NCBI GenBank assembly: GCA_019119595.1
Contig: DWWS01000006.1
Coordinates: 62,001 to 126,000, forward strand
Reading direction: 5' to 3'
Source: Candidatus Eisenbergiella merdavium
GTDB taxonomy: Bacteria; Bacillota; Clostridia; Lachnospirales; Lachnospiraceae
DNA length: 64,000 bases
Shown here: positions 8,337 to 17,543 of the stretch, piece after piece
How the letters are laid out: every line of letters starts with the position of its first letter
Numbering within the stretch: position 1 is the stretch's first letter
The notes under the pieces: generated by a model
Told to the model about the DNA's origin: nothing
Database searches by the model: none
What the model saw: the letters and a program-made list of their open reading frames with translations, nothing else
Made by a program: the position numbers and the translations under genes

Positions 8337-9215
8337 ATGGATAAACTGACGCTGAAGGCAATGGCAAAGATCAATCTGGGTCTGGATGTGGTAAGACGCA
8401 GGCCGGACGGCTATCATGAGGTGAGGATGATCATGCAGACCGTGAAGCTGTATGACAGACTCACCTTTGAAAAAAGGAAGGAAGACGCCCTTACCATGGA
8501 AGCCAATATGAAGAAGCTTCCCGTGGACGGAAACAACCTGATCATCCGGGCGGCTTCCCTGTTGAAGGAGGAATTCGGGATCAGAGAGGGGCTTCATATC
8601 CGTCTGGATAAGCGGATCCCGGTTGCGGCGGGAATGGCCGGGGGAAGCACGGACGCGGCCGCCGCGTTTGTGGCGGTGAACCGGCTCTTCGGCCTGGGGC
8701 TTACGAAGGAGCAGCTCTGTGAGCGGGCGGTGAGGATCGGCGCGGACGTGCCCTACTGCATCTGCGGCGGCACGGCCCTCAGCGAGGGGATCGGAGAAAA
8801 GCTGACCCCGCTCCCTTCCGCGCCGGACTGCTTTGTGATCGTGGCAAAGCCCCATATCCATGTTTCCACGAAATGGGTCTATCAGAATCTGCATCTGGAT
8901 CAGGTGAAGGAGCATCCGGATATCGACGGCATGGTGGAAAGCATTCGCCGGGGGGAGCTTTCCGGCGTTGCGGACAGGCTGTCAAACGTGCTTGAGACCG
9001 TCACCGTTCCCAAATATCCGGTGATCGCGCAGATCAAGGAATTTCTTGGAAAGAGGGGAGCGCTGGGGGCCCTGATGAGCGGAAGCGGCCCGACGGTATT
9101 CGCCCTGTTCGACGATGAAAGAAAAGCGCAGAGCGCGCTGGAGGAGCTGAAAAAAACAGGCCTTACGGCGCAGGCGTATCTGACCACCCTTACGGATACT
9201 ACCTGCGTGGAATGA
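8337..9215 (+). CDS. ispE: 4-diphosphocytidyl-2-C-methyl-D-erythritol kinase
   Basis: A 292-residue GHMP kinase that phosphorylates CDP-methylerythritol in the non-mevalonate isoprenoid pathway. The N-terminal KINLGL contains the conserved Lys11, PVAAGMAGGSTDAAA (residues 95-109) is the ATP-binding glycine-rich loop, and GADVPYC carries the catalytic Asp137. The C-terminal LMSGSGPTVFALF is the third GHMP motif. Length is normal for the family. It has its own promoter and is followed after 52 bases by a GntR gene. Confidence 0.95.
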   Translation: MDKLTLKAMAKINLGLDVVRRRPDGYHEVRMIMQTVKLYDRLTFEKRKEDALTMEANMKKLPVDGNNLIIRAASLLKEEFGIREGLHIRLDKRIPVAAGMAGGSTDAAAAFVAVNRLFGLGLTKEQLCERAVRIGADVPYCICGGTALSEGIGEKLTPLPSAPDCFVIVAKPHIHVSTKWVYQNLHLDQVKEHPDIDGMVESIRRGELSGVADRLSNVLETVTVPKYPVIAQIKEFLGKRGALGALMSGSGPTVFALFDDERKAQSALEELKKTGLTAQAYLTTLTDTTCVE

Positions 9216-9267
9216 GCGTTCTGCCGGAGAGACCGGCCGGGAAAAGGGAAACGACGAAGGAGGATGG

Positions 9268-9960
9268 ATGAAGACGGAAGAAAAAGCAAACGAATATCTG
9301 CCCCTCAGGGATGTGGTGTTCAACACGCTGCGCGAAAGCATTCTGACAGGGGAGATGAAGCCCGGGGAACGGCTGATGGAGATCCATCTGGCAAACCGTC
9401 TCGGAGTGAGCCGCACGCCGATCCGGGAAGCGATCCGCATGCTGGAGCTGGAAGGGCTGGTCACCATGATCCCCCGAAGGGGAGCGGAGGTAGCCCAGAT
9501 CACGGAAAAAGGGCTGAGGGATGTGCTTGAGGTGCGCCAGGCTCTGGACGCCCTCGCCATGGAGCTTGCCTGCGAGCGCATTACGGAGGAGGAGATCCGC
9601 CAGCTTCGCAGGGCCTGCGATACCTTCGTGCAGACGACGCGCACCCAGGACGCGGTCCGCATCGCCCAGGCCGACGTGGCGCTTCATGATATCATCGTGC
9701 GCGCCAGCGGCAACGACAGGCTGATTCAGATGGTGGGCAACCTGTCCCAGCAGATGTACCGCTACCGGCTGGAATATATCAAGGACGTCAGCCAGCACGG
9801 CCGCCTGATCGAGGAGCATGAGGAAATCTACCGCTGCATCCGGAGCAGGGACCGGGAGGCCGGAGCGAAGGCCATCCGGATGCACATTTACAATCAGGAG
9901 CAGTCCATTCTGACCCAGATTCAGCAGAAAAAGAAGGGGCCGCGCTCCAGAGGCGTATAA
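9268..9960 (+). CDS. GntR-family transcriptional regulator (FadR/FCD type)
   Basis: A 230-residue protein: winged helix in residues 10-75 (LANRLGVSRTPIREAIRMLE is the recognition segment) and an all-alpha FCD effector domain in residues 85-220, with the metal-ligand-like D..H in VALHDIIVRASGN and a later HGRLIEEHEEI. FCD regulators usually sense small organic acids or sugars acids. AAGGAGG lies 4 bases before the ATG, a short spacing. Its position between ispE and murI gives no hint of its target, and it may simply be in the ispE transcript. Confidence 0.88.
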   Translation: MKTEEKANEYLPLRDVVFNTLRESILTGEMKPGERLMEIHLANRLGVSRTPIREAIRMLELEGLVTMIPRRGAEVAQITEKGLRDVLEVRQALDALAMELACERITEEEIRQLRRACDTFVQTTRTQDAVRIAQADVALHDIIVRASGNDRLIQMVGNLSQQMYRYRLEYIKDVSQHGRLIEEHEEIYRCIRSRDREAGAKAIRMHIYNQEQSILTQIQQKKKGPRSRGV

Positions 9961-9976
9961 AACCTCCTCCTGCGTC

Positions 9977-10011
9977 AATACTCTCCGTAAAAGCAAAAAG
10001 GAGAGTGCGGC
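9977..10011 (+). promoter_or_regulatory. Small hairpin with SD in its right arm and CATACnnT-like box on its left
   Basis: ACTCTCC (9980-9986) pairs with GGAGAGT (10000-10006); the right arm is the SD of the next gene. AATACTCT (9977-9984) fits a sporulation-type -10, and its predicted start (about 9991) falls in the loop. This repeats the arrangement at 639-684 and 6598-6645, though the stem here is only 7 bp. Confidence 0.35.
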
Positions 10012-10503
10012 ATGCAGGCTGGAAGGGAATATTGGAAAAATATAGTGGAGGAAGCCGTTTTTGGACGGGTGAACGGACGTGAGAACGGGCAGGAAAGCGC
10101 ACAGGGGCATGAACGGGAGCGCGAACGGAACAAAAAACGCTGTCTGCAGGACGGCGGAAGGCTTTCGGACAGCGAAGAACAGCCTGCGGGCAGGAAGCGG
10201 ATACAATGGAAGGAGCTTGCCGCGGCGGCCCTTCTGATGCTCTGCTTCTGGGGCCTTTTTTATCCGGAGCTTGCCCTTCCGCCGGAAACCTATCAAAAGA
10301 CGGACGGCAGCGCTCCGGACGCGTCGGACTATGAAAAGCTCCTGAACGCGGAGAAAGGCGAGCTTCGGATCACCTTCAGCTTCCTGGGAAAAAAGCAGGG
10401 GAAGCGGACGGAGGCCGGGCAGAGGCCGGAAACGGAAACACACAGGGAGGATGATGACATTGGAATTGCTGGAAAACAGAGAGAAGCCCATCGGAGTGTT
10501 TGA
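10012..10503 (+). CDS. Hypothetical single-pass membrane protein upstream of murI
   Basis: A 163-residue protein I do not recognise. A charged, Arg/Glu-rich N-terminal half (residues 20-66) is followed by one membrane segment, about residues 68-90 (ELAAAALLMLCFWGLFYPEL), and then a short polar tail that would be outside the cell. AAAAGGAGAG gives a strong SD. Its 3' end overlaps the start of murI by about 50 bases in another frame, suggesting coupled translation. The hairpin leader with a sporulation-like box hints at sporulation expression, but this is speculative. Confidence 0.6.
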   Translation: MQAGREYWKNIVEEAVFGRVNGRENGQESAQGHERERERNKKRCLQDGGRLSDSEEQPAGRKRIQWKELAAAALLMLCFWGLFYPELALPPETYQKTDGSAPDASDYEKLLNAEKGELRITFSFLGKKQGKRTEAGQRPETETHREDDDIGIAGKQREAHRSV

Positions 10504-11290
10504 TTCAGGCGTGGGCGGCCTGACCGTGATGCGGGAGATCATGCGCCAGCTCCCCGATGAAAAGATCGTATATTTCGGGGACACGGCCCGCGTGCCCTAC
10601 GGGAGCAAATCCCGGGAGACGGTGGTCCGCTATTCCGAGCAGATCGTGCGGTTTTTGCAGACACAGCAGGTAAAGGCCATTGTGGTGGCCTGCAACACGG
10701 CGAGCGCCTACGCGCTGGAGGCGCTGGAGGAAAAAACGGAGCTTCCCATCATCGACGTGGTGAAGCCGGGGGCGAAGACGGCCGTGGAGACCACGAAGAA
10801 CGGCCGCGTGGGCGTGATCGGAACGGAAGGCACCGTGGGAAGCGGCATTTATTCCAGCTACATACATCAGATCGATCCGAAGGTTCAGGTGACGGGAAAA
10901 GCCTGTCCCCTGTTTGTGCCTCTAGTTGAGGAGGGGCTGTGGGAGGATCCGGTGACGGATGAGATCGCCTCCCGCTACCTGGCGGAGCTGATCGATATCG
11001 GGATCGACACCCTGGTTCTGGGCTGCACCCATTATCCCCTGATCCGCAAAACCGTGGGAAAGATCATGGGAGAGGGCGTTACCCTGGTGAATCCGGCTTA
11101 TGAGACGGCGGTGGAGCTGAAGGAGCTGCTTTCGCAGCAGGGACTTTTAAGCCCGGGAGCGCCCGCGCTGGGAGAGAACCGCTACCGTTTTTACGTGAGC
11201 GACGCGGCGGAAAAATTTAAGCGCTTTGCCAATTCCATCATCAAATACGGGATCCTTTCCGCAAAAACAATTCCGATAGAGGAATATTAA
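10451..11290 (+). CDS. murI: Glutamate racemase
   Basis: A 279-residue enzyme that converts L- to D-glutamate for peptidoglycan. The two catalytic cysteines are in VVACNTAS (Cys81) and LGCTHYPLI (Cys192), and the substrate loops FDSGVGGLTV and YFGDTARVPYG are intact. Start choice is uncertain: GGGAGG (10445-10450) abuts the ATGs at 10451 and 10454, and would be best spaced for the in-frame TTG at 10460. The coding region overlaps the preceding membrane-protein gene. Confidence 0.95.
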   Translation: MMTLELLENREKPIGVFDSGVGGLTVMREIMRQLPDEKIVYFGDTARVPYGSKSRETVVRYSEQIVRFLQTQQVKAIVVACNTASAYALEALEEKTELPIIDVVKPGAKTAVETTKNGRVGVIGTEGTVGSGIYSSYIHQIDPKVQVTGKACPLFVPLVEEGLWEDPVTDEIASRYLAELIDIGIDTLVLGCTHYPLIRKTVGKIMGEGVTLVNPAYETAVELKELLSQQGLLSPGAPALGENRYRFYVSDAAEKFKRFANSIIKYGILSAKTIPIEEY

Positions 11291-11371
11291 AACGGACGAA
11301 ACCACAGGGAAGTCTTCTTCAAAAAAAGAGAAAGGGAGGGCCGCAGAGGCGGCGGATCGAGAGTTTTAGCC

Positions 11372-11899
11372 ATGACAAAAGAAGTAATGCTCACCATACG
11401 CGGGCTGCAGTTTGACCAGGGCCCGGACAGCGAAGAGATCGAAACTGTGCAGTGGGGGAAGTATTATAAAAAGGACGGAACGCATTATATCATCTATGAC
11501 GAGATGATGGAGGGCTTTGAGGAGCCGGTCAGAAACATCATAAAGATCCGGAAACAGGAAATGAACCTGACGAAGCGGGGCGCGGTGAATGTCTATATGG
11601 CGTTTGAAGAATGCAAAAAGAACGTCACCAATTATCTCACCCCTTATGGCAGCCTGCTGATCGGCATGGATACCAGACGGGTGAAATTTTCGGAAGGGGA
11701 GGAGGAGATCCGCCTTCTGGTGGAATACGCCCTGGAGGTAAACTACGAATATCTGGCGGACTGCCGCATCGAGATCCGCGTCCAGCCCGCGGGAAAGACA
11801 GCCCCGGACGCAAGGCTTCCGGTTGAAAAGAAAGGCATTTCCACCGCCCATATGAAGCCTCAGGACAGAGGAGAATCGGATTCGCGGATGAGAATGTAG
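11372..11899 (+). CDS. DUF1934 (YwiB-like) beta-barrel protein
   Basis: A 175-residue cytoplasmic protein. Residues 1-140 have the alternating strand pattern of the DUF1934 lipocalin-like family (VMLTIRGLQF, YYKKDGTHYIIYDE, NVYMAFEE, YEYLADCRIEIRVQ). Its function in any organism is unknown. The last 35 residues are polar and poorly structured. The gene follows murI by 81 bases and precedes the hexosaminidase gene by 31 bases, so one transcript is plausible. Confidence 0.75.
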   Translation: MTKEVMLTIRGLQFDQGPDSEEIETVQWGKYYKKDGTHYIIYDEMMEGFEEPVRNIIKIRKQEMNLTKRGAVNVYMAFEECKKNVTNYLTPYGSLLIGMDTRRVKFSEGEEEIRLLVEYALEVNYEYLADCRIEIRVQPAGKTAPDARLPVEKKGISTAHMKPQDRGESDSRMRM

Positions 11900-11930
11900 A
11901 TAAAAATACAAAAACAGGGGGAATCAGGAT

Positions 11931-13967
11931 ATGATCTTCAGACTGAAAAATATACCGGAGGGGTACGGACAGGCAGCCGCGGAGCTGCTTCGCGAGAGAG
12001 GATACGAAGTATGTGCTCCCGGAGAGAGCGGAGCAGAAAAAGAGGCTGAAGCCGGAAGAGGGCCGGTGGTTGACATAAGCATCGTTCCGACCGCAGAAAA
12101 GAAGGTTGCGGCGGCCTATACCGCGAAAGACGGCGGGGAGGCGTCCGGCGGCGCTCCGACCGCGGAAAATGTTCCGTCAGCAAGCGCTCCGGCCGCAGGC
12201 AGCGCAGTGCTTTCATCATGCGGCAGGGCATTTATCTTCCGCGCTCTGATGCGGCTGGTGCGGGAGCTGGAAAAAAGAGGATGCGAAGAAAGCTTTCTGG
12301 TGGAGGAGAAGGTATGGCTGGACCGTAACGGCGTCATGCTGGACTGCTCCAGAAACAGCGTGCTCACTGTGGAGCGGATCAAATGGTATATCCGTTTTGA
12401 AGCGTCGCTCGGCATGAACACGCTGATGCTGTATACGGAGGACACCTATGAGGTGCCGGAATATCCTTACTTCGGCGCATACAGGGGCCGCTACAGCAGC
12501 GAAGAGCTTAGGGAGCTTGCCGAATACGCCGACCGGTTCGGCATTGAGATGATCCCCTGCATCCAGGCGCTCGCCCACCTGAAAAATACGCTGCGCTGGG
12601 AGGCTATGGCAGGCATGCAGGATACCGACGATATCCTGATGGTGGGAGACGAGGAGGTTTACCGCTTCGTGGAGGCCTGCATCCGCCGGGCCACGGAGCC
12701 CTTCCTGACGAAGCGGGTTCACTTGGGGATGGATGAAGCCTGGTCGCTGGGGCTTGGCAGATATCTGCATAAGAACGGCTATCATCCCAAGACGGAGATC
12801 ATGGCGGCCCACCTGGAGAGGGTGGCCGGAATCTGCCGCTCCCTGGGACTGGAGCCCATGATCTGGAGCGACATGTACCTTCGCATGAGCTCGAAAAACA
12901 ACGACTACTACGACCTCCCTCTGGATATGGATCTTTCCGGGGCGGTGAAGCCGCCGCAGGATGTGACCCTGGTCTACTGGGACTATTATCATACGGATGA
13001 AAATTTCTACAGACAGTACCTGCGCATGCACAGACAGCTATCCGACCAGGTGATCTTCGCCGGAGGAGGCTGGGTATGGAACGGCGTATCTCCCAACCTG
13101 CAAGGGGCGAGGGATACCACGGAGCCGGCCATGCGTGCGGTAAAGGCGGCGGGGATCCGGGAGGCGGTCTGCACCATGTGGCAGGACGACGGCGCGGAAA
13201 CCCCGATGGGCGCCGGACTTTCCTCCATCGTCCGCTTTGCGGAGCACGGCTTCGCAGAGGAGATTTCAGAGGAAGCGCTGAGAGAGCAGTTCGCCTTTTT
13301 AACGGGGGCTCCCTGGGAGGCCTATGAGCTGCTGGGAGAATTCGACCGCCCGCAGGGCAGCGGATTTTATGACAATCCGTCCAAATTCCTGCTCTATCAG
13401 GACGCGCTGATGGGCCTGTTCGATGAGCAGGTGAAGGACTGGGACGTGCAGGCCTGGTACGAACGGCTGCGCGGCGCCCTTCAGAAGCTGGAGGATGTCA
13501 CAGCATGGCAGGACGGCGCGGGCGTTCCCCTTCGGGACGGCTATGCGCACAGCGTGCTTTCCCTGTATATCCGCCTGGCGGATGCACTTTCCGTTAAGGC
13601 TCCCCTGGGCAGAAAGCTGCATGAGGCATACGGGAAAAAGGACATGGAGGCGCTTGCGGCTCTGGCGGAAAAGGAAATCCCTCTTGCGATGGAAAAGATC
13701 CGCGTATACCGCGACTGCAGGGAAGCGCTCTGGAATCTGGAAAGCCGCATCTTCGGCTTCGAGGTGCTCGATATCCGCATCGGCGGCCTGCTTGCCCGCC
13801 TGGAGAGCGCGAAGAAGCGGGTGGAGGCCTATGTGAAGGGCGAGACGGACAGTCTGCCCGAGCTGGAGGAGCCCAGACTTCCCTTCCGACCGGTGAGGGA
13901 GGGCGAGGAGCATACCCTCTGCGCCTGCAACAGCTGGAGCAGGATCGTTTCCGCCTCACCGATTTAA
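11931..13967 (+). CDS. Exo-beta-N-acetylhexosaminidase, GH20 (Hex1-like)
   Basis: A 678-residue cytoplasmic enzyme without signal peptide. The catalytic barrel begins near residue 140; GMNTLMLYTEDTYEVPEYPYF and RYSSEELRELAEYA are typical of the Paenibacillus Hex1 subfamily. The GH20 Asp-Glu pair is Asp268-Glu269 in HLGMDEAW: Asp orients the substrate acetamido group and Glu is the acid. It should remove terminal GlcNAc or GalNAc from imported oligosaccharides or glycolipids. Residues 40-95 are an Ala/Glu/Ser-rich low-complexity stretch inserted in the N-terminal domain. It has a good SD and follows the DUF1934 gene closely. Confidence 0.88.
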   Translation: MIFRLKNIPEGYGQAAAELLRERGYEVCAPGESGAEKEAEAGRGPVVDISIVPTAEKKVAAAYTAKDGGEASGGAPTAENVPSASAPAAGSAVLSSCGRAFIFRALMRLVRELEKRGCEESFLVEEKVWLDRNGVMLDCSRNSVLTVERIKWYIRFEASLGMNTLMLYTEDTYEVPEYPYFGAYRGRYSSEELRELAEYADRFGIEMIPCIQALAHLKNTLRWEAMAGMQDTDDILMVGDEEVYRFVEACIRRATEPFLTKRVHLGMDEAWSLGLGRYLHKNGYHPKTEIMAAHLERVAGICRSLGLEPMIWSDMYLRMSSKNNDYYDLPLDMDLSGAVKPPQDVTLVYWDYYHTDENFYRQYLRMHRQLSDQVIFAGGGWVWNGVSPNLQGARDTTEPAMRAVKAAGIREAVCTMWQDDGAETPMGAGLSSIVRFAEHGFAEEISEEALREQFAFLTGAPWEAYELLGEFDRPQGSGFYDNPSKFLLYQDALMGLFDEQVKDWDVQAWYERLRGALQKLEDVTAWQDGAGVPLRDGYAHSVLSLYIRLADALSVKAPLGRKLHEAYGKKDMEALAALAEKEIPLAMEKIRVYRDCREALWNLESRIFGFEVLDIRIGGLLARLESAKKRVEAYVKGETDSLPELEEPRLPFRPVREGEEHTLCACNSWSRIVSASPI

Positions 13968-13997
13968 CATGTGAGGCAGGAAGGAGCAGACGGATTG

Positions 13998-15193
13998 ATG
14001 AAGGACTGTGAAAAGAAAAGGCTTCCCGTTGGAATTGAGAGCTTTAAAGAAATCCGTACAGAAGGATTTTATTATGTGGATAAGACGACTTTGATCAGGG
14101 ATCTGCTTCACCAGTGGGGAAAGGTTAATCTGTTTACCAGACCGAGGAGATTCGGCAAGTCTCTGAATATGAGCATGCTGCAGTCCTTCTTTGAGATCGG
14201 CTGTGACGGAAAATTGTTTGACGGGCTTGCGATCTCGAAAGAAACGGCTCTCTGTGAAAAATATATGGGAAAATTTCCGGTGATATCCATCAGCCTGAAA
14301 AATGTGGACGGCGCGGATTATGAGACGTCGCGGGCTCTGTTATGCTCGCTCATTGTTGATGAGGCCATGCGCTTTTATGATCTGCTGGAGAGCAGCAGCC
14401 GTCTGAATCCGGTGGAACGCCGCCGATATGAACAGCTTGTCTGCGCGTTTCCAGAGAAAGCATTTTTACAGGACTGAATAATATGAATGTCCTGTCGATC
14501 ATGGACGTGCAGTTTGAAGAGCATTTCGGATTTAATGACGAGGAAGTAAAGGCGCTTCTGGCATATTACGGAATCGAAGAGGCCTATGAGGACGTAAAGG
14601 CCTGGTATGACGGATATCGCTTTGGAAATATCCGGGCCTATTGCCCGTGGGACGTGATCAGCTATGCGGATAAGCGGAGAAGCGACCCGACCCTCTACCC
14701 GGAATCCTACTGGATCAATACCAGCGGAAATGATATCGTGAGGCATCTGCTTGAAAACGCCTCGGCGGGGACGCGGGAGGAGGTGGAACGGCTGATCGCC
14801 GGAGAGTCGGTTCTGAAGGAGATCAGAAACGAGCTGACCTACCGGGATATCTATGATTCGGAAGATAACGTCTGGAGCGTGCTGTTTACAACGGGATATC
14901 TGACGCAGAACGGCAGGCCGGATCCCAGAAGGCGGAACCTGGTGAGGCTGGTCATTCCCAATGAGGAGATCCGGAGTATTTTCATGACCCAGATCCAGGA
15001 CTGGATGCAGGCCGCCGTAAGAAAGGACGCCGGGGAGCTGGAAACCTCCTGCGCCGAGGCTCTGAGGCAGATTGAAGAAAAGGATTATGCCGCGAGACTG
15101 CGCGGAGAGGGAATGGATACCGTCCTTGCGTATGGCTTTGCCTGCTATAAAAAGAGATGCCGGACGGAGCTGAAAAGGATGGATAATCCATAA
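13998..15193 (+). pseudogene. AAA-ATPase-like/PD-(D/E)XK protein, internally deleted and frameshifted
   Basis: The first frame (13998-14477) encodes the N-terminus of the AAA-ATPase-like family, with FKEIRTEGFYYVDKT and the Walker A-like TRPRRFGKS. It ends at TGA 14475-14477. The second frame, readable from about 14432, supplies the family's CLRVSRESIFTGLNN and the C-terminal nuclease-like half to 15193. The join near 14431 lacks the expected segment with the DEYD Walker B motif (roughly 90-110 residues in relatives), and the deletion changed frame. Copies of this family are numerous in Clostridia and Bacteroidetes and often decay. Neither fragment should have ATPase activity. Confidence 0.85.
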
Positions 15194-15295
15194 AGAGGAT
15201 GGAAACCCATAAAAGGCGCAGACGATCCATGAAATGGGATGGATGGCGGCATTTGCCTGAAATTTTTACCCCTCAAAGGGAGAAGGGAGAACGCG

Positions 15296-16237
15296 GTGGC
15301 AGACATTCGCGGAAGTATTACGGAGCTGATCGGAAAAACGCCCCTGATGGCGCTTGAAAATTATGGAAGAAGGGCCGGGCTGGAAGGAGTGACGCTTCTG
15401 GCCAAACTGGAGTATCTGAATCCCACCGGAAGCGTGAAGGACCGGGCGGCGCTGCAGATGCTTCTGGATGCGGAGGCGGACGGAAGGCTTAAGCCGGGCG
15501 CGACGGTGATCGAGCCGACCAGCGGCAACACGGGGATCGGGCTGGCGGCGATCGCGGCGGCGCGGGGCTATCATGTGATCCTGACCCTGCCGGAAACCAT
15601 GAGCCTGGAGCGCAGAAAGCTGCTTGCGGCTTACGGGGCCGAGATCGTCCTGACGCCCGGAAAAGAAGGGATGAAGGGGGCGATCGCAAAGGCGCAGGAG
15701 CTTCATGAGAGCCTTCCCGGCTCGTTCATCCCGGGGCAGTTTGACAATCCCTCCAACGCAAAGGCGCATCTTCTGACCACGGGGCCGGAGATCTGGGAGG
15801 ATACGGACGGCAGGGTGGACATTTTTGTGGCGGGCGTTGGCTCCGGCGGCACCATCACGGGCGTTGGAGCCTTCCTGAAGCAGAAAAAGCCCTCCGTGCA
15901 GGTGATCGCGGTGGAGCCTGCCTCCTCCGCCGTCCTCTCCGGAAAAGAAGCGGGTGCCCACGGGCTTCAGGGCATCGGCGCGGGCTTTGTCCCCGGCGTC
16001 CTGGACACGGAGGTTTACGATGAGGTCATCCCGGTGAAGGAGGAGGAAGCCTACGACGCGGGCCGGAGGCTGGCCGCGCAGGAGGGCATTCTTGCGGGAA
16101 TTTCCTCCGGGGCGGCGCTTTATGCGGCAGAGCTTCTTGCCGGACGGCCGGAAAACAGAGGAAAAATGATCGTCGTACTGCTTCCGGATTCCGGAGACCG
16201 ATACCTGTCCACGCCGCTGTTTGCGGATAACCCGTGA
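15296..16237 (+). CDS. cysK: Cysteine synthase A (O-acetylserine sulfhydrylase)
   Basis: A 313-residue PLP enzyme that makes cysteine from O-acetylserine and sulfide. PLP lysine is Lys48 in NPTGSVKDR; the substrate loop TSGNTG is residues 75-80 and the phosphate-binding loop is GVGSGGTITG. The GTG start at 15296 is chosen because AAGGGAGA lies 5 bases upstream and the protein then begins ADIRGSITELIGKTP as in the family; the frame is open further upstream without an SD. It is followed by metNIQ and an Rrf2 gene, a sulfur-amino-acid neighbourhood. Confidence 0.94.
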   Translation: MADIRGSITELIGKTPLMALENYGRRAGLEGVTLLAKLEYLNPTGSVKDRAALQMLLDAEADGRLKPGATVIEPTSGNTGIGLAAIAAARGYHVILTLPETMSLERRKLLAAYGAEIVLTPGKEGMKGAIAKAQELHESLPGSFIPGQFDNPSNAKAHLLTTGPEIWEDTDGRVDIFVAGVGSGGTITGVGAFLKQKKPSVQVIAVEPASSAVLSGKEAGAHGLQGIGAGFVPGVLDTEVYDEVIPVKEEEAYDAGRRLAAQEGILAGISSGAALYAAELLAGRPENRGKMIVVLLPDSGDRYLSTPLFADNP

Positions 16238-16250
16238 GCAGTACCCGCCT

Positions 16251-16318
16251 GTTACAGTGCACTGGCAAGCCGGCGAACTGTGACCCGGCCCGATAGCCGA
16301 TTCCGGACGTCGGGCCGG
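16251..16318. other. Inverted repeats between cysK and metN
   Basis: Two features lie here. GTTACAGTGCACTG (16251-16264) and the imperfectly inverted GAACTGTGAC end at 16284 resemble the terminal repeats of the MITE at 48762. CCGGCCCGA (16285-16293) pairs perfectly with TCGGGCCGG (16310-16318), a 9-bp stem that may end cysK transcription although no T run follows. I see no SAM riboswitch or T-box core. Confidence 0.45.
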
Positions 16319-16326
16319 CCTGCCTA

Positions 16327-16356
16327 TTTACAGAAACGGCCGGGATGTGGTATGAT
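16327..16356 (+). promoter_or_regulatory. Extended -10 promoter for metNIQ
   Basis: TTTACA (16327-16332), 18 bases, TATGAT (16351-16356), with TGG directly before the -10 box. The leader to the metN ATG is about 120 bases. Confidence 0.6.
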
Positions 16357-16484
16357 TGGTTCAATCTTGAGAAAATGAGCGTGTACGGCGCACGTATATG
16401 GCGGACGATGTGCGCGTATTGCGGACATGTGCCATACGGCCCAACAACCGTGCGGAGAAACAAAAGCGAGGGGAGCAGATCGGA

Positions 16485-17543
16485 ATGGAAGCATCCAAAA
16501 CATCCCAGACACCCAAAACACCCATCATTCAGATCCGGAATGTGTCCAAAACCTTCCGGACAAAGGATGGAGAGGTGGAGGCCTTAAAGCAGATCAGCCT
16601 GGACATCCAGGCAGGAGATATCTACGGCATCATCGGCATGTCGGGAGCGGGAAAGAGCACGCTGGTGCGCTGTCTGAATTTTCTGGAAAAGCCCACCGAA
16701 GGAACGGTGGTGATCGACGGAACGGATCTTTCCGCCTGCAGCGATAAGGAGCTTCGGAAGGTGAGAAACGGCATTGCCATGATCTTCCAGCATTTCAATC
16801 TGCTGATGCAGAGGACGGTGCTTGACAATGTGTGCTTTTCTCTGGAAATCCTCGGAATGAAAAAGAAGGACGCCAGGCAGAAGGCGAAGGAGCTTTTGAA
16901 GGTCGTGGAGCTGGAGGAAAAGGCGGACGCCTATCCGGCGCAGCTTTCCGGCGGACAGAAGCAGAGAGTGGCTATCGCGCGGGCGCTGGCAATGGACCCA
17001 AGGATCCTTCTCTGCGACGAGGCCACCAGCGCGCTGGATCCCAGGACCACCCGTTCCATCCTGGAGCTTTTGTCCAGGATCAACAGGGAATACGGGATCA
17101 CCATCGTGATCATCACTCATGAGATGAGCGTGGTGCAGGAAATCTGCAGCCATGTGGCGATCATCGACGGCGGAAGCCTGGTGGAAACGGGAACCGTGGA
17201 GGAGGTCTTTACCTCGCCAAAATCGAAGGCGGCGAGAAGGCTGGTGTTCCAAGGAGAAAAGAAGACCCCGATCATGACCAGCAAGCGCTGCATTCGTATT
17301 GTCTTCACGGAAAATTCCTCCTTCGAGCCCGTGATCGCAAATATGGTGCTGGAATGCAGGGCGTCGGTGAACATCCTGCTTGCGGACACCCAGGATGTGG
17401 GAGGCATCGCGAGAGGGCAGATGGTCCTTCAGCTCCCGGAAGATGCGCAGACGGCGGAACGGATGATCCAATATCTGAAGGACAGAAAATTAACGGTGGA
17501 AGAGCTGGACGATTATGTGGGGGTGGACGGTTATGTGGAATAG
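16485..17543 (+). CDS. metN: Methionine ABC transporter ATP-binding protein
   Basis: A 352-residue ATPase. Walker A is GMSGAGKST (residues 51-59), the signature is LSGGQKQR and Walker B is ILLCDEATSALD. The C-terminal 75 residues form the NIL domain that binds methionine and inhibits transport. The chosen ATG has GAGGGGAG at 9 bases; the frame is open upstream without an SD. It overlaps metI by 11 bases. With metI and metQ it makes a complete D/L-methionine importer. Confidence 0.94.
   Translation: MEASKTSQTPKTPIIQIRNVSKTFRTKDGEVEALKQISLDIQAGDIYGIIGMSGAGKSTLVRCLNFLEKPTEGTVVIDGTDLSACSDKELRKVRNGIAMIFQHFNLLMQRTVLDNVCFSLEILGMKKKDARQKAKELLKVVELEEKADAYPAQLSGGQKQRVAIARALAMDPRILLCDEATSALDPRTTRSILELLSRINREYGITIVIITHEMSVVQEICSHVAIIDGGSLVETGTVEEVFTSPKSKAARRLVFQGEKKTPIMTSKRCIRIVFTENSSFEPVIANMVLECRASVNILLADTQDVGGIARGQMVLQLPEDAQTAERMIQYLKDRKLTVEELDDYVGVDGYVE

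Noticed and set aside
9264-9530. Overlapping frame starting at ATG 9264 in the GntR gene
   Set aside because: The SD is shared, but the product is low-complexity and out of frame with a clear GntR domain.
16238-16484. Possible SAM riboswitch or T-box before metNIQ
   Set aside because: I looked for the conserved cores (T-box TGGNACCGCG-type sequence, SAM-I core helices) and saw neither; only the inverted repeats and promoter are supported.
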